DNA of 11,837 bases, from assembly GCA_016207865.1 (NCBI GenBank), contig JACQZD010000204.1:1-11837 (forward strand), read 5' to 3'. Positions 1-6,141 of the stretch are shown in pieces. The first letter of the stretch is position 1; the number at the start of each line of letters is the position of its first letter. Below the pieces are notes generated by a model. That model was not told where the DNA came from, did not search any database, and saw only the letters and a list, made by a program, of their open reading frames with translations. This DNA is from Nitrospirota bacterium (GTDB lineage: Bacteria; Nitrospirota; Thermodesulfovibrionia; UBA6902; DSMQ01). The position numbers were made by a program, and so were the translations under genes.

Positions 1-911
1 TAAGCGCCTTCTGACGCAATAGCCGCTACTTCCGCTGAAACACCGCATGTCTTCCAGCCTGTGTCAGCGGCGATAAGCCTTCCGGTCTTTCTGACAGATT
101 CAATAATAAGCTCCGCATCCAGAGGCTGAATTGAGCGCAGGTCTATGACCTCGGCATTAATGCCCTCCTTCTCCAGCGCCTCTGCCGCCCTGAGCGATTC
201 ATAAACCATATAAGAAGCGCCGGCAATAGTAATATCAGTTCCCTCTTTTCTGACAATTCCGCGCCCCGGATGAATCACATACATATCCTCAGGCACGCCT
301 TCTTTCTGGTCATAAAGCCATCTGTGCTCAATCACAACAGTCGGGCTGTGGCCTGATATACTGCCGAGCAAAAGCCCTTTTGCATCATAAGGCGAGGCAG
401 GCATTACCACCCTCAGTCCGGGTATGTGTGAAAACAAGGCCTGAAGGCTTTGCGAGTGCTGGGCGGCAGAACCCCATCCGCGCCCTATAATCGCCCTTAT
501 GGTAAGCGGCGCCTTCACCCTGCCTCCTGTCATATAGCTCCACTTTGCCGCGTGATTTATTATCTGGTCCATGCACATAGGCAGAAAATCCACTCTCATG
601 TGTATAAAAACAGGCCTCATACCGGTTAATGCCGCGCCTATTGCCACGCCGGTCATTCCGTTTTCTGCAATACCGCAGTCCAGGACTCTTTCTGAGCCGA
701 ACTTGTCTTTCAGTCCTGTTGTCGTGCCGAAAACCCCGCCCGGGTCGTCTATGCCCTCACCGATAAGAAAGACATTCTTATCCCTCTGAAGCGCCTGCGA
801 AAGCGCTTCTTTTATCGCCTCCCTGTGTGTAAGTTCCCGTTTGGCATTGCTTTCAGCGCCAAAACGTACGGGCTTGCGGGAATCATCCGCCTGAATTTTT
901 GTCCAGGGCAT
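1..911 (-). CDS. 2-oxoacid dehydrogenase E1 beta subunit (partial, C-terminus off window)
   Basis: Beta half of a thiamine-diphosphate E1 component, which with E1 alpha decarboxylates a 2-oxoacid in the cytoplasm. 303 codons are visible; the reading frame is still open at the left edge, and about 40-50 C-terminal residues of a normal family member should lie outside. Visible family motifs are LIGEGIDDPGG (49-59), the active-site region CGIAENGMTG (79-88), QHSQSLQA (151-158, the conserved His region), and the transketolase C-domain start near ITIAGASYMVYESL (227-240). The form GRGWG...QHSQS and EHRWLYD (195-201) is the version I associate with polysaccharide-cluster E1 proteins rather than housekeeping pyruvate dehydrogenase; that is memory, not a search. 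Start ATG at 911 is the only start in frame after the E1 alpha stop. AAGGAG lies at 925-930, 13 bases upstream, a slightly long spacing. It follows E1 alpha by 17 bases, so it is surely co-transcribed. Confidence 0.93.
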   Translation of the reverse strand, partial: MPWTKIQADDSRKPVRFGAESNAKRELTHREAIKEALSQALQRDKNVFLIGEGIDDPGGVFGTTTGLKDKFGSERVLDCGIAENGMTGVAIGAALTGMRPVFIHMRVDFLPMCMDQIINHAAKWSYMTGGRVKAPLTIRAIIGRGWGSAAQHSQSLQALFSHIPGLRVVMPASPYDAKGLLLGSISGHSPTVVIEHRWLYDQKEGVPEDMYVIHPGRGIVRKEGTDITIAGASYMVYESLRAAEALEKEGINAEVIDLRSIQPLDAELIIESVRKTGRLIAADTGWKTCGVSAEVAAIASEGA

Positions 912-928
912 AAATTTATACCGGCTCC

Positions 929-1900
929 TTAATAAACATAGTCCAGCAGTTTAGCAGGTTCGGGGAAAGGACTCTTCTTTCCAAACTCTATTGACTCCTC
1001 TACTTTTTTCTCTATATCGCTTAAATCTTTGTCAGAGACAATTGAGTTGTCAATCAAGTGACGGGCAAATCTCTCAACAGGGCACTTTTTCATCCAGGAG
1101 GCGTATTCATCAGCAGGCCTGCACCCGGTCTCAATATCGGGGTTGGGGCCTACATGCGCCTTCCACCTGTATGTCTTGAATTCAAGAAGCGTAGGACCCT
1201 TGCCCGCCCTGGCCCTTTGCACAGCCTCTTCCGCCGTCTTGTATATCTGCGTTACATCATTGCCGTCCGCACACATGCCGGGCATTCCGTAGCCGGCAGC
1301 CCTGTCAGCAATACTGACCTCAGGCTGGCGCGCCTTCTGAGGAGAGTTTGTGGCATAAAAATTATTTTCACACACAAATATCACAGGCAGTTTTTTAAGC
1401 GATGCAAAATTAAGGCTCTCATGAAAGGCCCCGTTGTCCACGGCCCCGTCGCCAAAAAATGCAACAGAAACCCTGTCCTCGTTTTTCATCTTTGACGACA
1501 GCCCTGCCCCTACGGCCAGGGGGATGCATCCGCCTACGATTGCCGTGGTGCCGGGAATCCCGTTTTCAGGGTCTGCAAGGTGCATTGAACCGCCGAGCCC
1601 CCTGCTGCAGCCCGTAACTTTTCCGTATAATTCAGCGGCTATGGAATTCAAATCCATACCCTTAGCAATGCAATGTCCGTGGGAGCGGTGGGTGCTGAAG
1701 ATATAATCTTCCTTCCTTAAGTGGATGCATACTCCAGCGGCTATGGCCTCCTGTCCTGTGCAGAGATGCACCGGGCATTTTATCTCCTGTTCAGAGTAAA
1801 TATTGGCAATACGCTCCTCAAACAGCCTTATTGTAAACATCATGATAAAAAGCCGTCTCAGGGTTTCCGCAGGGATATCTGTCTTAAAAGTTTCTGTCAT
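929..1900 (-). CDS. 2-oxoacid dehydrogenase E1 alpha subunit, TPP-binding
   Basis: Alpha half of the same heterotetrameric E1 enzyme, 323 residues, the usual size for acetoin/pyruvate-type E1 alpha. The TPP-binding motif is clear: GDG at 150-152 followed about 28 residues later by ENN (178-180). The loop STHRSHGHCIAKG (69-81) contains the conserved histidines that shape the active site, and GGSMHLAD (103-110) is typical. I place the start at ATG 1900, not at the longer in-frame start at 1939, because 1900 gives a perfect ATGA overlap with the TGA of the radical SAM gene (1897-1899) and the extra 13 residues do not look like family sequence. The tail HVGPNPDIETG (249-259) plus CPVERF resembles E1 alpha proteins in surface-glycan clusters. 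No E2 or E3 gene is in the window, so a full dehydrogenase complex cannot be assumed. The substrate is unknown. Confidence 0.94.
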   Translation of the reverse strand: MTETFKTDIPAETLRRLFIMMFTIRLFEERIANIYSEQEIKCPVHLCTGQEAIAAGVCIHLRKEDYIFSTHRSHGHCIAKGMDLNSIAAELYGKVTGCSRGLGGSMHLADPENGIPGTTAIVGGCIPLAVGAGLSSKMKNEDRVSVAFFGDGAVDNGAFHESLNFASLKKLPVIFVCENNFYATNSPQKARQPEVSIADRAAGYGMPGMCADGNDVTQIYKTAEEAVQRARAGKGPTLLEFKTYRWKAHVGPNPDIETGCRPADEYASWMKKCPVERFARHLIDNSIVSDKDLSDIEKKVEESIEFGKKSPFPEPAKLLDYVY

Positions 1901-2967
1901 ATAAAACTCACATGCGCAGACGGATGCGTAAGCTCCCACAGGTAAAAATTGATCTCATCCATCCTGCAGTTAACCCTGCAGGCTGAAGCATCCAGCTTGC
2001 TGTGAACCATCTTCATTAACTGCTTCCGGCGTTCGCCGAGCCATATCTCCTGAAAAGTATTGCTGTAAATATCACCGTATCTGAATTCCTCGTTCCCCAA
2101 ATATGCGCTGCATCCCCATACATTGCCTGCTGAATCAATATAAGCCCAAAAAGGCAGGGCCAGGCATCTGTCATACCCCCTCTTCTGCCTTTTTATTTTT
2201 TTCATAGTCCTCTCCCTGAATATCACCCTGAAACTCTCAGTGTCAAACCGTGAAAGCCTCTGCTTTAAGTCATCATATGCAGAATAATCTATATCCTTGT
2301 ACTGCTGTGTATGGCTCATCTTGTGCTGTGAGTATGGTTTTATCACCAGATAATTAAGCCCGGTTTCCCTCATTTTAGCGGCAAGGGTTTCTGCCTCGTC
2401 TGCATTTTCAGGCAGGAGAATCATCTGCGCGCCAAGCGTACAGTTTAAACCACGGTCCTGCCTGACCTGAACGGCATCGCTAAGATTCTTTAGGACCCTT
2501 TCAAAATCATCCGGTTTGGTCCTGTGAACCTTTGCATATGTTTCAGGCGTGCCTGCACTGATGCTGACTTTAATCCAGACAACGCTTCCCAATATTTTCT
2601 CAGAGAGGCTCTTTGACAGCAGGACGCCGTTCGTGGTTATCGCCGCATCAATCCCTGCTGTTTTTGTATGTACTATAATGTCAGCAATATCCTTATGAAG
2701 AAACGGCTCTCCCTCGCCTCCGTACATCACGCTTTTAACGCCCAACTTGCCCATCTCAGACAGTCTTTCCTTAAGAACATCTGACTTGAGAAACCTCGGC
2801 TTGTAACCCATAAAGTCCAATGCGCAGAAAATGCACCTGTGATTGCAGGAGCCGGAAGGCGAAATTTCTACATAGATTGGATAGATTTCCTCACCTGAAA
2901 GCCACCGGGCAACCTCTTTAGGATGGAACATAAGCTTGTGGCTGTCTATCCTGAATTCATCGCCCAT
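1897..2967 (-). CDS. Radical SAM protein with SPASM/twitch-like C-terminal cysteines
   Basis: Radical S-adenosylmethionine enzyme, 356 residues from the chosen start. The CX3CX2C motif for the 4Fe-4S/SAM cluster is at C41, C45, C48 (SCNHRCIFC). GGEGEP at 83-88 is the SAM-binding GGE motif. A second cysteine set, C268, C286, C330 and C334, with the stretch around DSAGNVWGC and YGDIYSNTFQEIW, matches the SPASM/twitch auxiliary-cluster region, with room for one extra cluster rather than two. A TTG at 3003 would extend the frame by 12 residues. I prefer ATG 2967 because the TTG has no ribosome site and falls exactly on a TTGACA hexamer. It is first in a unit with E1 alpha (ATGA overlap) and E1 beta, which suggests a shared pathway, perhaps modification of a sugar or acyl group for a surface glycan. 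The actual reaction cannot be read from the sequence. Confidence 0.9.
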   Translation of the reverse strand: MGDEFRIDSHKLMFHPKEVARWLSGEEIYPIYVEISPSGSCNHRCIFCALDFMGYKPRFLKSDVLKERLSEMGKLGVKSVMYGGEGEPFLHKDIADIIVHTKTAGIDAAITTNGVLLSKSLSEKILGSVVWIKVSISAGTPETYAKVHRTKPDDFERVLKNLSDAVQVRQDRGLNCTLGAQMILLPENADEAETLAAKMRETGLNYLVIKPYSQHKMSHTQQYKDIDYSAYDDLKQRLSRFDTESFRVIFRERTMKKIKRQKRGYDRCLALPFWAYIDSAGNVWGCSAYLGNEEFRYGDIYSNTFQEIWLGERRKQLMKMVHSKLDASACRVNCRMDEINFYLWELTHPSAHVSFI

Positions 2968-2974
2968 CTTTTTA

Positions 2975-3003
2975 TATTCACATAAATAATAAGCCCTTGT
3001 CAA
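2975..3003 (-). promoter_or_regulatory. Candidate promoter for the radical SAM/E1 unit
   Basis: On the minus strand TTGACA (3003-2998) matches the sigma-70 -35 consensus exactly. A poor -10 candidate (TGAATA at 2980-2975, 17-base spacer, or the overlapping GAATAT with 18) follows. If used, transcription would begin at or next to ATG 2967, giving an almost leaderless mRNA, in keeping with the lack of a clear Shine-Dalgarno there. The -10 match is weak, so this is only a suggestion. Confidence 0.25.
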
Positions 3004-3069
3004 TTAAGGCATTTCCCGGCTTTTCCCTATAAAGTCCATTACAAAAAAATTGATGTATAGACGCCAAAA

Positions 3070-5181
3070 ATGTTACAGTTTTACATGCTTAAAAAACAAT
3101 CAGTTCATATCTTGCTGATACTGATACTCGGACTTTTAGCCTATTCCAACACATTTAACGCGCCGTTTCAATTTGACGACAGGGGATACATCGTTGATAA
3201 TCCCATTATTAAGGATTTTAAATATTTTAAAAATCCTTCTGTATCTGACAGGCTTCACGATTCATTTTATTCCTATTCATTTAAAAACAGATTTATAAGC
3301 GATTTTACCTTTGCCCTTAATTACAAAATACATGGGTTGAATGTCACAGGCTATCATGTTGTTAATCTTGCAATACACCTCATAAACGCCCTGCTTGTGT
3401 ACTGGCTGGCGCTGATGACGCTTAAGTTACAAGTTGCAAGTTACAAGTTGCAAGATTCACTGTCAACTGTCAACTGTCAACAGTCAACAAACTTAATTGC
3501 TTTTTTCTCCGCCCTGCTCTTCGTTTCCCATCCTGTTCAGACCGAAGCAGTCACCTACATCTATCAGAGGTTTACTTCGCTTGCAGCGCTCTTTTATCTC
3601 CTGAGTCTGGGGCTGTATGTGAAATGGAAAGTCAGGAGTCAGGAGTCAGGAGTCATGAGTCAAAAACCAGAAAAAATACAAATTCAAGAATCTAAAATCC
3701 TAACTCCGAACTCCCTACCCCGAACTCTTTTTTATCTGCTGTCTCTCGCTTTCGCGGTACTTGCCATGAAGACCAAGGAGATTGCCGTCACCCTCCCCAT
3801 AATTATTGTCCTGTATGAAATTTTCTTTTTCAGCAAGTCTCAAATTCAACAGTCAACTGTCAACAGTCAACAGTCAACCTCACGTCTTACTTCTTACGTC
3901 TCACGGTTTCTCTATCTCCTGCCTTTCTTATTAACCCTGCTCATTATCCCCCTTTCTTACTTGAGTGCAAATAAATCAGGCGCTGATTTGCTGCATGCCG
4001 TTGACAAGACGGCAAGGACCTCGGCCATACCGAGAATGGATTATTTATTCACTCAATTCAGCGTAATCGTCACATACTTAAGGCTCTTGTTTGTGCCGGT
4101 TAACCAAAACCTTGATTATGACTATCCAATATATAACTCATTTCTAAATCCAACTGTATTCCTGTCGTTTCTGCTTTTATTTGGAATCTTTTGTCTTGGC
4201 GTTTATCATTTTTATTATTCAAAAAATCCCCCTTCATCCCCCTTTGACAAAGGGGGAATAAAAGGGGGTTGTTCACTGTTCACTGTTCACTGTTCACGTC
4301 TTATGGCTTTTGGCATTTTCTGGTTCTTCATAACACTGTCCGTTGAATCCACTGTCATACCGCTTGAAGATGTAATCTTTGAACACAGACTGTATCTGCC
4401 AAGTATAGGTTTAATAATCGCATTTGTCAGTTTTGTCTTTTGTTTTGTCTTTCATCTTTCAACCTTCAACCTTCATCCTTCATCCTTTCTCTCTCATCAC
4501 GCCTCACGTCTTACGGTCTTTCTGCTTGCTGCTGTTGTTATTGTGTTTTCCATCGCCTCTTACCAGAGAAACGCCCTTTGGCAAAACGAGATTACTCTAT
4601 GGGAAGATATTGTGAAAAAAAGCCCGGGAAAGGCAAGGGTGCATAGCAATCTCGGAACTCTTTACCTTGCAAATGGAATAACTGATAAAGCTGTCTCAGA
4701 ATTTCAGCAGGCCGTCAGCATTAATCCGGATTATATTGAAGCCCGTAAAAATCTCATCACCGCATACCTTAATAAAGAGGCGCTTGACGATGCGCTCAGG
4801 GAGTTGATTGCCTTATCAAATCTTTTACCGGGCAATGCAGACATACTCACCCCAATTGGAGGGATATATATAAAAAAGGGAGAACCTGACAAGGCCATAG
4901 AATATCTCAATCAGGCTTTGCTGTTAAACCCTCAACACATTAATGCCCTGACCAATCTCGGCCTTGCATATGCATCCAAAGGATGGAACGACCTGGCTGT
5001 CAGCGCCTTTGATAAGGCAATTGGCATTAACCCTGATTTTGCCTTTGCATATTACAACCGCGGATTAATTTATGCAAAAAAACTGGATTATTCCAAAGCC
5101 AATGTGAATTTTAAGCTGGCATGCTTACTGGGGTATGAAGACGGATGCATCGTTTCAAGGACTGCTCCGGACAGAAAATAA
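3070..5181 (+). CDS. Polytopic membrane protein with C-terminal TPRs, TMTC/GT-C-like glycosyltransferase candidate, repeat-laden loops
   Basis: A 703-residue protein: a multi-pass membrane domain (about residues 12-498) followed by roughly five TPR units (about 523-690). It shares with its paralogue at 6119-8122 the motifs FDD (35-37) after the first helix, NPII, YH.VN..IH..NA, HP.QT.AV.Y..QRFT (154-169), TKEIA (235-239), YLFTQF.VIVTY.RLLF.PVNQ, and IFEHR.YLPSIG (436-447). The early acidic pair and the helix layout resemble GT-C glycosyltransferases such as TMTC O-mannosyltransferases, so glycosyl transfer from a lipid-linked donor is an inference. The oddity is that the loops at residues about 119-140, 189-220, 257-280, 385-410 and 460-482 are encoded by tandem 7-bp repeats, yet the frame stays open throughout. 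No Shine-Dalgarno precedes ATG 3070; an in-frame TAG sits at 3058-3060, and ATG 3085 is an alternative start. The gene stands alone on the plus strand. Confidence 0.87.
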   Translation: MLQFYMLKKQSVHILLILILGLLAYSNTFNAPFQFDDRGYIVDNPIIKDFKYFKNPSVSDRLHDSFYSYSFKNRFISDFTFALNYKIHGLNVTGYHVVNLAIHLINALLVYWLALMTLKLQVASYKLQDSLSTVNCQQSTNLIAFFSALLFVSHPVQTEAVTYIYQRFTSLAALFYLLSLGLYVKWKVRSQESGVMSQKPEKIQIQESKILTPNSLPRTLFYLLSLAFAVLAMKTKEIAVTLPIIIVLYEIFFFSKSQIQQSTVNSQQSTSRLTSYVSRFLYLLPFLLTLLIIPLSYLSANKSGADLLHAVDKTARTSAIPRMDYLFTQFSVIVTYLRLLFVPVNQNLDYDYPIYNSFLNPTVFLSFLLLFGIFCLGVYHFYYSKNPPSSPFDKGGIKGGCSLFTVHCSRLMAFGIFWFFITLSVESTVIPLEDVIFEHRLYLPSIGLIIAFVSFVFCFVFHLSTFNLHPSSFLSHHASRLTVFLLAAVVIVFSIASYQRNALWQNEITLWEDIVKKSPGKARVHSNLGTLYLANGITDKAVSEFQQAVSINPDYIEARKNLITAYLNKEALDDALRELIALSNLLPGNADILTPIGGIYIKKGEPDKAIEYLNQALLLNPQHINALTNLGLAYASKGWNDLAVSAFDKAIGINPDFAFAYYNRGLIYAKKLDYSKANVNFKLACLLGYEDGCIVSRTAPDRK
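3424..3488 (+). repeat. Heptanucleotide repeat cassette 1 (AAGTTRC, then WGTCAAC)
   Basis: Four direct 7-bp units alternating AAGTTAC and AAGTTGC (3424-3451) plus AAG, then ATTCAC, then TGTCAAC three times and AGTCAAC once (3461-3488). It lies inside the membrane-TPR gene and encodes the loop around residues 119-140, including STVNCQQST. Confidence 0.9.
3631..3661 (+). repeat. Heptanucleotide repeat cassette 2a (GTCAGGA)
   Basis: GTCAGGA three times, GTCATGA once, then a partial GTC. It is in frame in the membrane-TPR gene and encodes part of a cytosolic or periplasmic loop (around VRSQESGVMSQ). This loop is about 15 residues longer than in the paralogue at 6119-8122. Confidence 0.9.
3701..3728 (+). 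repeat. Degenerate heptanucleotide repeat cassette 2b (NAACTCC)
   Basis: TAACTCC, GAACTCC, CTACCCC and GAACTCT in register with a 7-base period, 40 bases after cassette 2a and in the same protein loop. The third unit is diverged, so this call is weaker than the others. Confidence 0.65.
3851..3906 (+). repeat. Heptanucleotide repeat cassette 3 (WGTCAAC, then CTYACGT)
   Basis: AGTCAAC, TGTCAAC, AGTCAAC, AGTCAAC (3851-3878) followed without a gap by CTCACGT, CTTACTT, CTTACGT, CTCACGG (3879-3906). The first family is the same as in cassette 1, about 360 bases upstream. In frame it encodes QQSTVNSQQSTSRLTSYVSR, between two membrane segments. Confidence 0.9.
4228..4268. repeat. Nested palindrome, C5T-rich/AG5-rich REP-like element
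   Basis: The inner arms CCCCCTTT (4238-4245) and AAAGGGGG (4249-4256) pair perfectly around a 3-base loop. Outer arms CCCCCTT (4228-4234) and AAGGGGG (4262-4268) can pair as well. It is translated in frame as part of a Pro- and Gly-rich loop (NPPSSPFDKGGIKGG). It resembles small dispersed palindromic elements known from many environmental genomes; that resemblance is from memory. Confidence 0.75.
4270..4297 (+). repeat. Heptanucleotide repeat cassette 4 (TGTTCAC x4)
   Basis: Four perfect tandem copies of TGTTCAC, starting one base after the nested palindrome and ending in GTCTTA. In frame they give CSLFTVHCSR in a loop between membrane segments. It is the cleanest tract in the window, and one unit gained or lost would shift the reading frame. 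Confidence 0.95.
4451..4514 (+). repeat. Heptanucleotide repeat cassette 5 (TTCAWCC)
   Basis: TTCATCT, TTCAACC twice and TTCATCC twice (4451-4485), then a diverged pyrimidine-rich part ending in CCTCACGTCTTAC (4502-4514). That 13-mer also occurs at 3878-3890. The cassette encodes the loop FHLSTFNLHPSSF...HASRL before the last membrane segment. The repeats have no stops in other frames, so spurious overlapping reading frames open here (4424-4646). Confidence 0.85.
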
Positions 5182-5201
5182 TAAAAACATATTTTGTCCC
5201 T

Positions 5202-5230
5202 GCTTTTATCAGGCTTTCTGATTTAAAAGC
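5202..5230. terminator. Possible hairpin between convergent genes
   Basis: GCTTTTATCAG (5202-5212) can pair with CTGATTTAAAAGC (5218-5230) around a 5-base loop, with two bases bulged. It sits just after the plus-strand TPR gene and overlaps the stop codon of the GT9 gene. No clear T-run follows on either strand, so termination is doubtful. Confidence 0.25.
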
Positions 5231-6141
5231 TTCTCAACTCTCTTTGTGACTTCCTCAGGCTGAATAAACTCCATGCATGTCTTTTCCTGAGTGCATGTTG
5301 CAGAAAGACATGGAATACATGAATAATGCACATTCGGATATACCACTTCACCCCTGCCGTAGAAATATGTTTCATTAGGATTTGTAGGTCCGTAAAGCAC
5401 TACCACCTTTTTCCTGAGCGCCAGGGCAATATGAAGACCGAGGCTGTCGTTAGTTACAAGCAGGCGGCATGAGTTAATCCAGTCCATATATTGAGACAGG
5501 TTTTCAAGACCCTGCTGCATTGAGTAAGAATATTTTCCCTCAAGCAGTGATTTAAGTCTTTCCCAGTATTCCCTGGGCCATGCCTTATTGGGCCACTTAG
5601 TGCCGACGGCCCAGTTAAGCCCCACATCATAAATTTCTTTGCTCTTTGGCTGATAGCCCAGAATATATTCCTGTCCTTCCCACTTTGCGCCAATAACCTC
5701 AAGGAGGGACTCCTGCCAGCTCTGCTTCTGCGCCCTTTTCAGCGAGGCGTCCTTGCACATTGAAAATATACATTCACACCTGTCATACGCCTCAGCTTCT
5801 CCCCTATTTTCATCAAACCTGAAACCGTATCTTCTCCAGGCGGTAATTGAATCTGCAAGAGCGCACAAACCCGGAACCTTCTCAAGGTTAATAACCGTAT
5901 CAAACTTCTCCTTCTGGAGCTGAAGCACAGTTGTAAGGTCATAAAGCAGAATTCTATTGATATAGGGATTGCCCTCAAGCAGGGGGTACGCGGCTTCCTC
6001 CACGAGCCATGTGACATGGTCCTTGGCAAACGGATAAAGTATCACTGTAGTCCTCAGGACATCACCCAAGCTTGTAGAACGGCTTATTTGAATATCTATT
6101 GTCTCTGAATATCCGAGTTTAATTATCAATATTTTTGCCAT
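5209..6141 (-). CDS. Glycosyltransferase family 9 (heptosyltransferase-like) protein
   Basis: A 310-residue GT-B fold enzyme of family 9, which normally transfers a heptose or similar sugar from a nucleotide donor to LPS core or another glycan on the cytoplasmic side of the membrane. Visible family marks are the N-terminal strand ILIIKLG followed by SLGDVLRTT (24-32), the donor-domain start VGLNWAVGTKWPNKAWP (173-189), VTNDSLGLHIALAL (229-242) and VVLYGPTNPNET (247-258). Near the C-terminus is CX2CX4CX5CM (C275, C278, C283, C289), which is common in this family. Between the first strand and SLGD there are about 13 extra residues (YSETIDIQISRST) compared with textbook heptosyltransferases. The start ATG 6141 has a strong ribosome site (AAGGAGG, 6 bases away). 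It overlaps the end of the upstream TPR gene by 23 bases and is the last gene of the six-gene operon. The acceptor is unknown. Confidence 0.92.
   Translation of the reverse strand: MAKILIIKLGYSETIDIQISRSTSLGDVLRTTVILYPFAKDHVTWLVEEAAYPLLEGNPYINRILLYDLTTVLQLQKEKFDTVINLEKVPGLCALADSITAWRRYGFRFDENRGEAEAYDRCECIFSMCKDASLKRAQKQSWQESLLEVIGAKWEGQEYILGYQPKSKEIYDVGLNWAVGTKWPNKAWPREYWERLKSLLEGKYSYSMQQGLENLSQYMDWINSCRLLVTNDSLGLHIALALRKKVVVLYGPTNPNETYFYGRGEVVYPNVHYSCIPCLSATCTQEKTCMEFIQPEEVTKRVEKLLNQKA

Noticed and set aside
1058..1495. 145-codon plus-strand reading frame
   Set aside because: It is antisense to the well-supported E1 alpha gene, with low-complexity Arg/Pro-rich translation and no family features.
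3028..3033. TATAAA as a -10 box for the plus-strand TPR gene
   Set aside because: No acceptable -35 hexamer lies 16-18 bases upstream, and AT-rich words like this are expected in such a gap.
4228..4268. GC-rich hairpin as an intrinsic terminator
   Set aside because: It lies mid-gene, the reading frame continues through it with conserved protein motifs after it, and no T-run follows.
3424..4514. Tandem repeats as a CRISPR array
   Set aside because: Units are 7 bp with no 20-40 bp spacers, lie inside an open reading frame with conserved helices on both sides, and no cas gene is present.
4424..4646. Small overlapping reading frames in the other two plus frames
   Set aside because: They arise because the TTCAWCC repeats are free of stops in all frames; they have no ribosome site and the main frame has the conserved motifs.
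3070..5181. Repeat-laden TPR gene as a pseudogene
   Set aside because: Despite many insertions whose unit is not a multiple of three, the frame is open for 703 codons, and motifs on both sides match the intact paralogue.
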